64,000 nt of DNA from Microcoleus sp. FACHB-1515 (GTDB lineage: Bacteria > Cyanobacteriota > Cyanobacteriia > Elainellales > Elainellaceae), in assembly GCF_014696105.1 (NCBI RefSeq), contig NZ_JACJPO010000077.1, positions 23,685 through 87,684 of the forward strand, in the 5' to 3' direction. The translations under genes were made by a program, and so were the position numbers. Positions 34,821 through 43,099 of this stretch are shown piece by piece; positions within the stretch are counted from its first letter, which is position 1; each line of letters starts with the position of its first letter. The notes under the pieces are model-generated. The model had not been told where the DNA came from. It did not search any database and saw nothing but the letters and a program-made list of their open reading frames with translations.

Positions 34821-35371
34821 AGCAAGGAAATTTGCTGAACTTTTGGCGCAGGTGGAGGTGGAACAATGGCTTCGCCGCCTCTCGGCACGGTTGTCGCAGG
34901 CTGACTTGGCGCTGTGGTAGGGGAAGCAGGTTTCTGGTGCTGCTTTTGGGATTTTTGGCGTTCTTGCACTTGATGGCGCAACTGTCGCAGCGGCAAATCC
35001 TGCTGGAAGCGATCGATTAGTTCTGCCAGAGGTGCAGGCAGCGGCATCAACTCCGCAAAGTTGCAGGCAGCGATCAGCGGGAAGTCTTCCTGAGTTGTAA
35101 TCGACAGGCACACCAGACGATCGCCTTCCATTGCAGGATAAAGCGTGAGGTGAATGTCAACTTTGCCGCGATCGAAGTCGAACGGTAGATCGCTGGGAGC
35201 TAGTTGCCGCAAAAAGTCAGATTGCTGATTTTGATAGCGATTCGCATCGAAGTACAGCCCAACCTGGCTGAAGTGCGAAGCCGGATTTGTTTGTGAAAGA
35301 TACTGGGTGAGCGTGGCAGCTTCCAGCTTAAACTGAGTCGCTGCCTGCTCGATCGTGAGCCACTGGGTCAT
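34817..35371 (-). CDS. PRTRC system protein E-like
   Basis: This 184-residue protein begins MTQWLTIEQAATQF, then has a middle domain with VDIHLTLYPAMEGDRLVCL and MPLPAPLAELIDRFQQDLPL, resembling the PL-x-x-E/AELD-x-x-F pattern of PRTRC E. The tail is a Lys/Gln-rich then proline-rich stretch (VPPPPAPK). The ATG at 35371 is used rather than a GTG/TTG upstream. The E assignment is tentative and relies on position next to the ubiquitin-like gene, which its stop overlaps. Confidence 0.6.
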   Translation of the reverse strand: MTQWLTIEQAATQFKLEAATLTQYLSQTNPASHFSQVGLYFDANRYQNQQSDFLRQLAPSDLPFDFDRGKVDIHLTLYPAMEGDRLVCLSITTQEDFPLIAACNFAELMPLPAPLAELIDRFQQDLPLRQLRHQVQERQKSQKQHQKPASPTTAPSQPATTVPRGGEAIVPPPPAPKVQQISLL

Positions 35372-35464
35372 AGAGCCTCGATGAAACTTGCAGGGCAAAT
35401 TCTGTGGCGATCGCAAATAAAATGTAGAAGCGCAAAGATTGGCAAAATTACGATTTCTGTTCGG

Positions 35465-36034
35465 TTAACTTGGCGATTGAAACGCCAAATCGACCAGGTG
35501 TGAAATCGGCCCAAACTCGATTTTGCGGCGCTGGAAAACGCGAACGCCGCTCGGCAGCGGTTCATTCGCTTTGTAAGCCGCTAGCAGCGCTTTCTTGTTA
35601 ACGACATATTCGGTTTTGCTGCGACGAAAGCGATCGGGCAAGGTTGTGGCATCAACCTGAGTTGCATCGACACTCGCCGGATTGAACCGCACCGAAATTC
35701 GATGCTGAGTGCCGACGAGCCTTTGAGGAATGACACCGCACTGGTACTGTCGATCGATTGAGGCCGTAATGCGATCGCGCTGCTGTTTGAGTTGTGCGAT
35801 CGCGCCTTCGTGGGTCTGCACGTAATAATCAATTTGCTGCTGGTGGCCTTGAATTTGCGCGTCGATTTGCAGCATCAGCTCGACGATCGCATCGACCGTT
35901 TCTTCTTGATCAGCCTGATTTGCCCAAAGTTCATCAAGCAGTTGAGCTTGGACGGCAGAATCGGCAGTTTCAAGCTGCTGCCAAATTTCCTGGCAGCGCT
36001 GGTGCATCGTGCTAAGTGTGGTAGCTAAGGTCAT
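35465..36034 (-). CDS. Siphovirus Gp157-like protein
   Basis: This 189-residue protein matches the Gp157/Mu Gam-like plan: an N-terminal long coiled coil (QEIWQQLETADSAVQAQLLD through IDAQIQGHQQQIDYYVQTHE and AIAQLKQQRDRI), then a small beta domain with ISVRFNPASV and LPDRFRRSKTEYVVNKKALLAAYK. Gp157-like proteins occur in phages and plasmids near recombination genes and are thought to bind DNA ends; this is not proven. Its start overlaps the stop of the 43-codon gene upstream (TGATG). Confidence 0.8.
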   Translation of the reverse strand: MTLATTLSTMHQRCQEIWQQLETADSAVQAQLLDELWANQADQEETVDAIVELMLQIDAQIQGHQQQIDYYVQTHEGAIAQLKQQRDRITASIDRQYQCGVIPQRLVGTQHRISVRFNPASVDATQVDATTLPDRFRRSKTEYVVNKKALLAAYKANEPLPSGVRVFQRRKIEFGPISHLVDLAFQSPS

Positions 36035-36165
36035 CACCAGCGGCCTCCCACTTCGAGGTAGTCGCGATCGGCGGCGATCGCTTCGAGCAGCAGCGTATCA
36101 GGATTGGAAGCAAAGACAAAACAGTGTTGCAGGGCTGTCAGGTAGTCAAGAAATTGAATCAGCAT
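36034..36165 (-). CDS. Small coupled gene, 43 aa
   Basis: This 43-codon frame encodes MLIQFLDYLTALQHC through to a VGGRW end. Its stop overlaps the Gp157-like start as TGATG, a classical coupling signal, and the frame ends precisely there. It is the first gene of the long minus-strand operon. No family is recognised. Codon use resembles the neighbouring genes. Confidence 0.5.
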   Translation of the reverse strand: MLIQFLDYLTALQHCFVFASNPDTLLLEAIAADRDYLEVGGRW

Positions 36166-36217
36166 TTGAAAGCGACACAAAAAACGGCAGTGCCGCCAGC
36201 GCGATAGCGCGATCGCT

Positions 36218-36269
36218 GGTTAGGGCGCAAGATTGCATTGATGTCGGGAGCTAAATTCGCACCCTAACC
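36218..36269. repeat. Dispersed inverted repeat, copy 5 (imperfect)
   Basis: The arms GGTTAGGGCGCAA (36218-36230) and TCGCACCCTAACC (36257-36269) match the family consensus with single changes in each arm, with a 26-nt spacer. It lies between the divergent starts of the long transfer/PRTRC operon and the plus-strand nuclease-like gene, where an operator would sit. Confidence 0.85.
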
Positions 36270-36408
36270 ATTAAGAGCGTCGGGTTTCTGGTTCGATCGT
36301 TGCAACGTCAACAGCGCCTAAAAGCCAAGAAATAGAATTAAAGAAGGCTTATTGCAGGTGAGCGAAAAGATGAATTACGTTGACTATGACGGCAGTTGGG
36401 TCTGAAGC

Positions 36409-37404
36409 ATGAGTGACTATTACCCAGTCGTGCTGTACCCAGCAAGTTTGCAGAAAAGGCCGAAAATTGTTTCCTCGATCGCGCCACAATCACCACCAGC
36501 ACAAAAAGCAAATCAACCAACCTTGATGCGGCCAGACATTCAACCCGTGAAGACATCAAATCTGGTTGCTGCGATCGCGCTGCTCCTCGCCCTACTTGTC
36601 TCGGCTGGAATTGTGTTTGTGGGTTGGGGTAGCTGGCTGATGTGGGTTGGCTGGATCATCGGAGCTTCGATCGTAGTCGGCGTACTTGCAAAAGCGCGAT
36701 CCGCTCATTCGACCCGATCGATCCCAGCAGCACTGATATCATTGCAAGATCTAAACGAGACTCGACCCATTCACCAGCTTCAGCAAGTAAAGAATGAACA
36801 GGTCATGTCTCCCAATCTAATTCAGGGAAGAGTGCAGGCGCAGCAGGGCGTGAGTGAGCAAGGATTTTTCGTGCATTTGCTGCAATGGTTTCCGTACCCA
36901 GATTTCTCCGTGTGCTGTGGCATCGAATTTGCGATTCCCGGTACAGATCAATCCTACTGCGCGGATTTTGTGGTTTACCACCACGCATCGGGACTGGCAT
37001 TTGACGTGGAGTGCGACGAGCCGTATGAAGGAAAAAGCCAAGCACCCATTCACTGCACGGGCGATCGCAAGGAGGAGAGACGCAACCAGTTTTTTCTGCG
37101 GGGCAACTGGATCGTGGTGCGACTGGCCGAATCTCAAATCGTGCGATCGCCCTTGTCCTGCTGCAAGCTGATTGCGGCGATCGTGGCACGGTTGAGCGGT
37201 GATGATCGGGTGCGGCGATCGCTCTGGGGAGTGCCAAACCTGGAGCGAGTTAAGCGGTGGAGCGCGAAGGATGCGCAGCGCATGGCAAAATCTCAGTACC
37301 GTCTATCGTACTTGAACAGCAATGGTGCAACTTTTACTCCACCAGCGCGATCGAAATCCACGCCGCAGCGTCAACTGAGTCGATCGCGCCGGATTCAGCG
37401 CTGA
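36409..37404 (+). CDS. Membrane-anchored PD-(D/E)XK-like protein
   Basis: This 331-residue protein has two close hydrophobic segments at about residues 50-95 (LVAAIALLLALLVSAGIVFV, WLMWVGWIIGASIVVGVLA) and a C-terminal soluble domain that looks like a restriction-endonuclease fold: DFVVYHHASGLAFDVECDEPYEG, then RNQFFLRGNWIVVRLAESQIV. The D...VECDEP layout resembles DUF559/Vsr-like nucleases. A membrane-bound nuclease at a transfer plasmid's edge suggests surveillance of incoming DNA or a role in transfer, both inference. It starts 139 bp from inverted repeat copy 5. Confidence 0.6.
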   Translation: MSDYYPVVLYPASLQKRPKIVSSIAPQSPPAQKANQPTLMRPDIQPVKTSNLVAAIALLLALLVSAGIVFVGWGSWLMWVGWIIGASIVVGVLAKARSAHSTRSIPAALISLQDLNETRPIHQLQQVKNEQVMSPNLIQGRVQAQQGVSEQGFFVHLLQWFPYPDFSVCCGIEFAIPGTDQSYCADFVVYHHASGLAFDVECDEPYEGKSQAPIHCTGDRKEERRNQFFLRGNWIVVRLAESQIVRSPLSCCKLIAAIVARLSGDDRVRRSLWGVPNLERVKRWSAKDAQRMAKSQYRLSYLNSNGATFTPPARSKSTPQRQLSRSRRIQR

Positions 37405-37652
37405 TCGGAAGATGGAGGCGTAGCAGGAGTGCTTTGCTGCTGACGCCGCCAAGCATGAAATTCAACGCTCTCAGGTTCGGGGTCAGGATCGGTGAGCTTG
37501 AGCTTACGAGTATCGTTATAGTCAGATTCAGTCAAAAGCATCTTGAGGTGGTTTTCCCAGGCGGTGAAGTTGACCGCACCTGGGTTGCTGTAGGGAAACA
37601 GCACATGAAACCGCTGCGGCGTGGTGGTGAGGTTGAAGTTAAGGTAGGCCAT
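37395..37652 (-). CDS. Hypothetical protein, 85 aa
   Basis: This small protein begins MAYLNFNLTTTPQRFHVLFP and ends in a charged Pro/Gln tail. No family is recognised, and there is no membrane segment. It is 71 bp downstream of recG on the same strand, so it may be co-transcribed. It overlaps the convergent nuclease-like gene by ten bases. Confidence 0.5.
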   Translation of the reverse strand: MAYLNFNLTTTPQRFHVLFPYSNPGAVNFTAWENHLKMLLTESDYNDTRKLKLTDPDPEPESVEFHAWRRQQQSTPATPPSSDQR

Positions 37653-37723
37653 GCTGCGAAAAGTCGAAAATTAGGGTCAAACGGGGCAACGGCGATAGCC
37701 GATCGACTGGAGTTGCGGTTGCT

Positions 37724-39802
37724 CTAATTCGATCGATCGCCGATATCGAGGTGGGGATAGTGTTCTTGCAAAGCGCTGTAGAGGACGTTCCAACTTTGCA
37801 GTTCGGTTGATTTGGCAGCGACTTTTTCAGCCGCTTGTCTAGCTTTGAGGAGCAAGTGGCGATCGCGATCGAGATTGGCAACGGTAAAGGTTGGAACGCC
37901 TGCTTGTGTGTAGCCAAGAACTTCGCCTGTGCCGCGAGTGTGCATATCCATTTCGGCGATGAAGAAGCCGTCTTGAGATTGAGATAACACGGCTAGTCGC
38001 TCAGCACTATTTTCATTCGCAGCCGTATTTATCAACAGACAAAATGACTGTGCCACCCCACGCCCGACTCGACCTCGCAACTGATGAAGCTGCGACAGGC
38101 CAAACCGTTCGGCATGTTCAATTAGCATGACGGTGGCATTGGGAACGTCCACGCCGACTTCGACAACGGTGGTGGAAACGAGAATTTGCGTTTGATTTTG
38201 GCGAAACTGCTCGATCGCGTCATCCTTCTCAGCCGATGTCATCCGTCCGTGCAGTAGGCCAACTTTGAATTGCGGGAAGATCACGTCCTGAAGGTGCTGA
38301 TGCTCTTCGATCGCCGATTTGAGGTCGAGCTTTTCCGATTCGGCAACCAGCGGCAGCACGATGTAGACCTGGCGGCGCAAGCTCAGTTCACGGCGAATCA
38401 AGGCATAGGCGCGATCGCGATCGTCGGGCGTCAACACGGTTGTCTCAATGGCTTGGCGTCCCGGCGGCAGTTCGTCAATCTGGCTAATGTCGAGATCGCC
38501 ATGCAGGGTGAGTGCGAGTGTACGCGGAATGGGAGTTGCCGTCATGGTTAGAACATGCGGGCGATCGCCTTTTTGCTGCAAGCACAGTCGCTGATTCACA
38601 CCAAAGCGGTGCTGCTCATCGATAATCACCAAGCCCAACTGCTGAAACTGCACGGACTTTTGGATCAGGGCATGGGTTCCAATGATTAGCGGCAGTTCAC
38701 CCGACCGCAGTGCGGCGTAGATGCGACGGCGATCGGCCAGTGACGTTGAACCCGTCAGCAGCGCAGTAGAAATGCCCAAAGGCATAAGCCACTGGCATAA
38801 GCTGCGGTAGTGCTGTTCGGCCAAAACTTCGGTCGGAGCCATCAGTGCTGCTTGCTGCCTAGTAGCGATCGCCAGCAGCAAAGCGGCAGCAGCTACGACG
38901 GTTTTCCCCGATCCCACATCGCCCTGCACCAGTCGATTCATTGGGTAAGGCTGCGCGAAATCCTGTTGAATTTCGGCAATCACGCGCTGCTGAGCGCCCG
39001 TGAGCGCAAAGGGCAGCGTATCGTAAAAGCGATCGAGCAGATCAAAGTGCAGCGGGGCGATCGATCGCGACTGAGCGCGAAGGGACTGTCGGCGCAGCAG
39101 CAGACCAAGTTGCAGGTAGAACAATTCATCAAAGGCAATGCGATCGCGTGCTGCTTTTAGGGCGGCTCGATTGGGCGGTTGATGCAGGTGAGCGATCGCC
39201 GTTGCCAGATCCACAAGGCCGTAGTGCTGCTGAATTTTATGGGGAAGCGGATCGTCGATCGAGGAGTGGGCGATCGCCTGCTGAATGCAAGCTTGTAGTG
39301 TCGTCGCATCCACGCCGGACTTGAGCGCGTAAACGGCTTGAATGATTGAATCTTCTACGGTAGTGGGGAAGTCGATCAGTGTGACTCGATCGGCCTTGAT
39401 TGCTTTTTGGCCGCTGTAACTATCTCGATAGACTTTGCCGCACACCAAAATTTTCGTGCTGGGGCGATGGCGAGCGTGCTGCTGGTGCCGCCAGAATTGC
39501 GATCGACAGGCGGAGCGATGGAACTGAGTACAGCGCACTCGTCCCGTTGCGTCTTTGATTTCCCAAGTTTGCAGCAGCAATCGATCGTTACGGACATTGG
39601 TGATGCGATGACGCCCGATGGTCGCGACGATCGCAACCGTTTCGCCAATCGCGGCGGCTGCGATCGAGACGAGTTTGTAGTCGATGTAGTCGCGAGGAAA
39701 GTAATAGAGTAGATCGCGAATTGATGCGATTTTGAGTTTTGCAAGTTGGGCTTGTTGGACGGCGTTGAAGTGGCAGGGCAGGAAGCTGGAAGTCGTAACC
39801 AT
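37724..39802 (-). CDS. recG: ATP-dependent DNA helicase RecG
   Basis: This 692-residue protein is a full RecG. It has an N-terminal wedge domain (IRDLLYYFPRDYIDYK), Walker A GDVGSGKT near residue 300, the DEQHRFG box, the TATPIPRTLALTLHGDLD block, and QLRGRVGRG near the C terminus. RecG remodels stalled forks, R-loops and Holliday junctions. Chromosomal cyanobacterial RecG is, as far as I recall, longer at the N terminus, so this is probably a plasmid-borne second copy. It lies 92 bp downstream of the PLD/SNF2 helicase gene in the same direction. Confidence 0.95.
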   Translation of the reverse strand: MVTTSSFLPCHFNAVQQAQLAKLKIASIRDLLYYFPRDYIDYKLVSIAAAAIGETVAIVATIGRHRITNVRNDRLLLQTWEIKDATGRVRCTQFHRSACRSQFWRHQQHARHRPSTKILVCGKVYRDSYSGQKAIKADRVTLIDFPTTVEDSIIQAVYALKSGVDATTLQACIQQAIAHSSIDDPLPHKIQQHYGLVDLATAIAHLHQPPNRAALKAARDRIAFDELFYLQLGLLLRRQSLRAQSRSIAPLHFDLLDRFYDTLPFALTGAQQRVIAEIQQDFAQPYPMNRLVQGDVGSGKTVVAAAALLLAIATRQQAALMAPTEVLAEQHYRSLCQWLMPLGISTALLTGSTSLADRRRIYAALRSGELPLIIGTHALIQKSVQFQQLGLVIIDEQHRFGVNQRLCLQQKGDRPHVLTMTATPIPRTLALTLHGDLDISQIDELPPGRQAIETTVLTPDDRDRAYALIRRELSLRRQVYIVLPLVAESEKLDLKSAIEEHQHLQDVIFPQFKVGLLHGRMTSAEKDDAIEQFRQNQTQILVSTTVVEVGVDVPNATVMLIEHAERFGLSQLHQLRGRVGRGVAQSFCLLINTAANENSAERLAVLSQSQDGFFIAEMDMHTRGTGEVLGYTQAGVPTFTVANLDRDRHLLLKARQAAEKVAAKSTELQSWNVLYSALQEHYPHLDIGDRSN

Positions 39803-39894
39803 AAGCCTCGATCGAAAAGAGCGATCGAGGTTCTGCGATAGCAGAAATTGCGATGGGGGCTAACCAAACTCCAAGCAGTTGCAAATCTGAATCG

Positions 39895-42800
39895 CTAGCG
39901 CGACGAAGGGCGATCGCTCACCACAGTCGCAATCAATTCTTCAAACAGCGGATCGCCAAAGCTCATCAAACGTAGGGAGGGCTGTTCTTCAAACACCGCT
40001 GTGTAAAAAGTCACAGCATGAATCTGACCCTTAAACGTCAGTTTCCAGGTGCGTCCTGCTGAAGAATCGCTAAGCAATTCAAACCTTGCACCACAAGAGC
40101 GAATCAAAGTTGAGGTCGTCAAGAGTTGCTCGATCGCTTCTGGGGTGACGGGTGACGGGGAGGTCGCCTTGCGAATTTCAGCGATATCAGCTTCCACATC
40201 CATCACCACCATCTGATCGAGTGCTGGACGTAGCGGCGGGCTGTCGAGGTCGTGATCGAACTCAGAGAGCAGCACATCTTCTTCTTGTGGATCAGCACTC
40301 ATTACGGCTTGTTCGATAAAGCGGGGCACTTTTGCCAGGATGGGTTGCAGATTGCCAACCACGATCGCAAAGGCGTTGATGCGATCGCGCAGCTTCTTGT
40401 AGACTTTGGCCTCGACCGTACCGTCGTAGTAGAAGTTATGGATTCTCACGGTCGGGTAGTTTTGGCCGATGCGATCGATCCGGCCAATTCGCTGCTCAAC
40501 GCGCATCGGGTTCCAGGGCATGTCGTAGTTGAACAGCACGCCGCAGGTTTGCAGGTTCAAGCCTTCACTCGCGGACTCGGTACACAGAAGGATTTTAATT
40601 TCGCCATCGCGAAAGCGCTGCTTAATTTGCTCTTTGGGCACTCGCTGCCACTGTCCGTCTCGCAGCAGTTCGCCGCCGCGCCCGGAGTAGCAAGCAACCT
40701 GAGCGCCATAGAGCAGCCGCAGTTCGCCGCGCAAATAGTCCATCGTGTCGGTGTACTGGGTGAAGACGATCGCACTTTCGCGATCGGTTAGCTCCTGACG
40801 CAGCATTGCGATCACGCAGGAGAGCTTGGTGTCTTCTCCGGTGTTCTCAAACTGGCGCAGCAGGTCTTGAAGGTACTGGATTTCCTGCGGGTCGATCGGC
40901 TCTAGGTATGACTCCAGCCCTTCGATCACGGCATCATCCGCATCATCGAAATCTGCCAAATCGTCTTCGCTCAGTCCGGTTCCCTGCTGAGCGAGGAGGG
41001 CATCAAGGCGGCGCTGCAACGATTGCTGAATGGCGTAGAAGGAACTGGTGAGCCGCTTGCGGTAGAGCGTCATTAAAAAGCCGAGCGCTTTGCGGTTTTC
41101 CTTTTGAGCCAGTCGATAGAAGTCGCGGACATACTGGCTCACGGCTCGATAGAGCGGCACTTCGCGATCGACTTCCAGCGAGATCGCATTATCTTTGACT
41201 TCCCGGACGCGGATATCTCGATCGAGCAGTCCCCGTTGGTAGTACTGGCGCAGGGTGTCGCGAGTGTGGCGAAACATCAGGTCTTTGAGCGGCGTGTTGA
41301 CCGTGAGGTATTGTCGTGAGGCCATCAGGAACGATTCATCTGCTAGAAGCTGACGAGCATTGACAATTCTCATGCCACCTTCCCAGATGTCTTCCACTTT
41401 GTAGGCGAGCATCCGGGATGCTTGCGGATCAGTTGAGCTACCGCGCTCCAGGTATTGCTGCAAGTGAGGGCAGGGTTTGCCGCCGCGATCGAAATAGTCG
41501 GTAGACATCTGCTGCCAAAAGTCCAGACTTTGCTGGTTTGGCTCGTCTGTCAAACTGGCGAAGTAGTGGCAGAAGCTGTCGCCAGAGCGCCAACGGCCTG
41601 CAAGTTCCAGTAGCTTGAGCAGGTCAAAGACTTCAATCGGGTCAATTTGCATCGGGGTAGCGGACAGCAGCAGAAGCGCTTTCGTTTTGTCTCGCAGTTG
41701 CCCCATCAGTTCCAGCAGTCGATTGGGGGTGTCTTGCCGCGCTTGGGGATTTTTGCGGCGGGCGTGGTGCGCTTCATCGAGGACGACGAGATCCCAAGTA
41801 TCGGCTTCGAGCAGTTCTTGCATCCGCTCTTTGCGGCGGACGAGGTGGCTAGAAGCCAGGATCAGGTTTTGGGTATTCCAGAGATTCACAGCAGGGGCGA
41901 TCGCGCCTCCATACGGATCTTTGAGTTCTCCTTGGCTGAGCGACCAGAAGTGGAGGTTGAACTTTTCGCGCAGTTCCTCCTGCCACTGCGGTTGGACGCT
42001 GGCGGGAGCCAAAACTAGAACGCGCTTCACCTTCTTTGAGAGCAGTAGGTAGCGCAAGATTAAGCCAGTCTCGATCGTCTTTCCCAGTCCCACCTCATCG
42101 GCAATCAAGTAGCTGCGGGGAAACTGCTCGGCCACGCGCCGCAGAATTTTAAGCTGATGCGGCCAGGGTTTAACCGGGACGGATTTGATCGAGAAGTCGA
42201 GACAGCCCGGATGTTCATGCAAGGTGGCAAGCTGAGCAAAGGCTTGTCGTTCCCGTGACAAATCTTCGGCAGAGGCAGGGGGAATGGGCAGTGTGGAGAA
42301 CGGTTCTTCGATCGACTGCGGAGCAGGCAGCGATCGCGCATCAAATTCAGCTTGGTGGCTCCACTGAGGTTGAGTTGTGGGAGCGTAGCGCAACAGCTTT
42401 TTGTGGATGGCTTCTGGAATCTCAAAGACGCGCACGTTGGGCAGCTCGTCATTCCAAAGCTTGTCGAATCGGAGAGTTTCGAGCTGAACGCGCTCTAGGT
42501 CACGTCCGCCATCCCAGGCGCAATAGACGTGGAAAGATTCGATGTTGGCTTCCCAGCCGCCGATCGATTCGTTATTCGAGCCGCTGAAGGCAAGCTGGTC
42601 ACCGTTGGCGTCGGTGATGATCCCGACTTTTTCGTGAAAGATGCGGTTGGGGTCAAGCTGGCGATCGCTCTCTTCAGGTGTGCCGTCTGCCTTGAGCGGA
42701 ACGGCGATGCGGATGTCGAGGGCTTGGGTTTGAATCAGCCAGCTTAGAATCTCGAAGTGCTTGAGTTGCGCGAAGTTTTTGGGCGGTTGCAGGTCGGCAT

Positions 42801-43089
42801 CGAGGCGACCGGTCAGGGCTTCTCGCAGTTTGTAGCCTTGCTGGACGGCCCGTAAGTCTTGAGGGCTGAACTGGCAGCCCATGATCAGCCGTATTCGCCC
42901 TTGATTTTGCAGCATTGCCCCCAATCCTCGCGCCACTTTGCTGAGGATGCTGCTGTTGAAAAAGCCAGATTTGCGATCGTACTGGAGGGCGCATTCGAGA
43001 GCGGGAATGAAAAAGTCACTTACCGGATTATTTTCGTCGCTGGAGTAAGCGATTAGCCAGTTGTAATTGCGGAGCGATTGCGGCATCAT
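39895..43089 (-). CDS. PLD/SNF2-type helicase (Hma-like helicase)
   Basis: This 1064-residue protein has an N-terminal phospholipase-D-like domain (FFNSSILSKVARGLG near residue 45; FHEKVGIITD with HxK near 150 and FSGSNNES) and a SNF2/DEAD-like helicase. The helicase shows ADEVGLGKTIETGLILRY, VVLDEAHHAR, and a C-terminal RecA lobe with PWNPMRVEQRIGRIDRIGQ. This domain plan is typical of the helicase in the Helicase-Methylase-ATPase (Hma) defence type. A DUF1156 methylase and a DUF499 ATPase lie upstream on the same strand. The PLD domain may cut DNA; its HxK is intact. Confidence 0.88.
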   Translation of the reverse strand: MMPQSLRNYNWLIAYSSDENNPVSDFFIPALECALQYDRKSGFFNSSILSKVARGLGAMLQNQGRIRLIMGCQFSPQDLRAVQQGYKLREALTGRLDADLQPPKNFAQLKHFEILSWLIQTQALDIRIAVPLKADGTPEESDRQLDPNRIFHEKVGIITDANGDQLAFSGSNNESIGGWEANIESFHVYCAWDGGRDLERVQLETLRFDKLWNDELPNVRVFEIPEAIHKKLLRYAPTTQPQWSHQAEFDARSLPAPQSIEEPFSTLPIPPASAEDLSRERQAFAQLATLHEHPGCLDFSIKSVPVKPWPHQLKILRRVAEQFPRSYLIADEVGLGKTIETGLILRYLLLSKKVKRVLVLAPASVQPQWQEELREKFNLHFWSLSQGELKDPYGGAIAPAVNLWNTQNLILASSHLVRRKERMQELLEADTWDLVVLDEAHHARRKNPQARQDTPNRLLELMGQLRDKTKALLLLSATPMQIDPIEVFDLLKLLELAGRWRSGDSFCHYFASLTDEPNQQSLDFWQQMSTDYFDRGGKPCPHLQQYLERGSSTDPQASRMLAYKVEDIWEGGMRIVNARQLLADESFLMASRQYLTVNTPLKDLMFRHTRDTLRQYYQRGLLDRDIRVREVKDNAISLEVDREVPLYRAVSQYVRDFYRLAQKENRKALGFLMTLYRKRLTSSFYAIQQSLQRRLDALLAQQGTGLSEDDLADFDDADDAVIEGLESYLEPIDPQEIQYLQDLLRQFENTGEDTKLSCVIAMLRQELTDRESAIVFTQYTDTMDYLRGELRLLYGAQVACYSGRGGELLRDGQWQRVPKEQIKQRFRDGEIKILLCTESASEGLNLQTCGVLFNYDMPWNPMRVEQRIGRIDRIGQNYPTVRIHNFYYDGTVEAKVYKKLRDRINAFAIVVGNLQPILAKVPRFIEQAVMSADPQEEDVLLSEFDHDLDSPPLRPALDQMVVMDVEADIAEIRKATSPSPVTPEAIEQLLTTSTLIRSCGARFELLSDSSAGRTWKLTFKGQIHAVTFYTAVFEEQPSLRLMSFGDPLFEELIATVVSDRPSSR

Positions 43090-43099
43090 TTACTGGATT

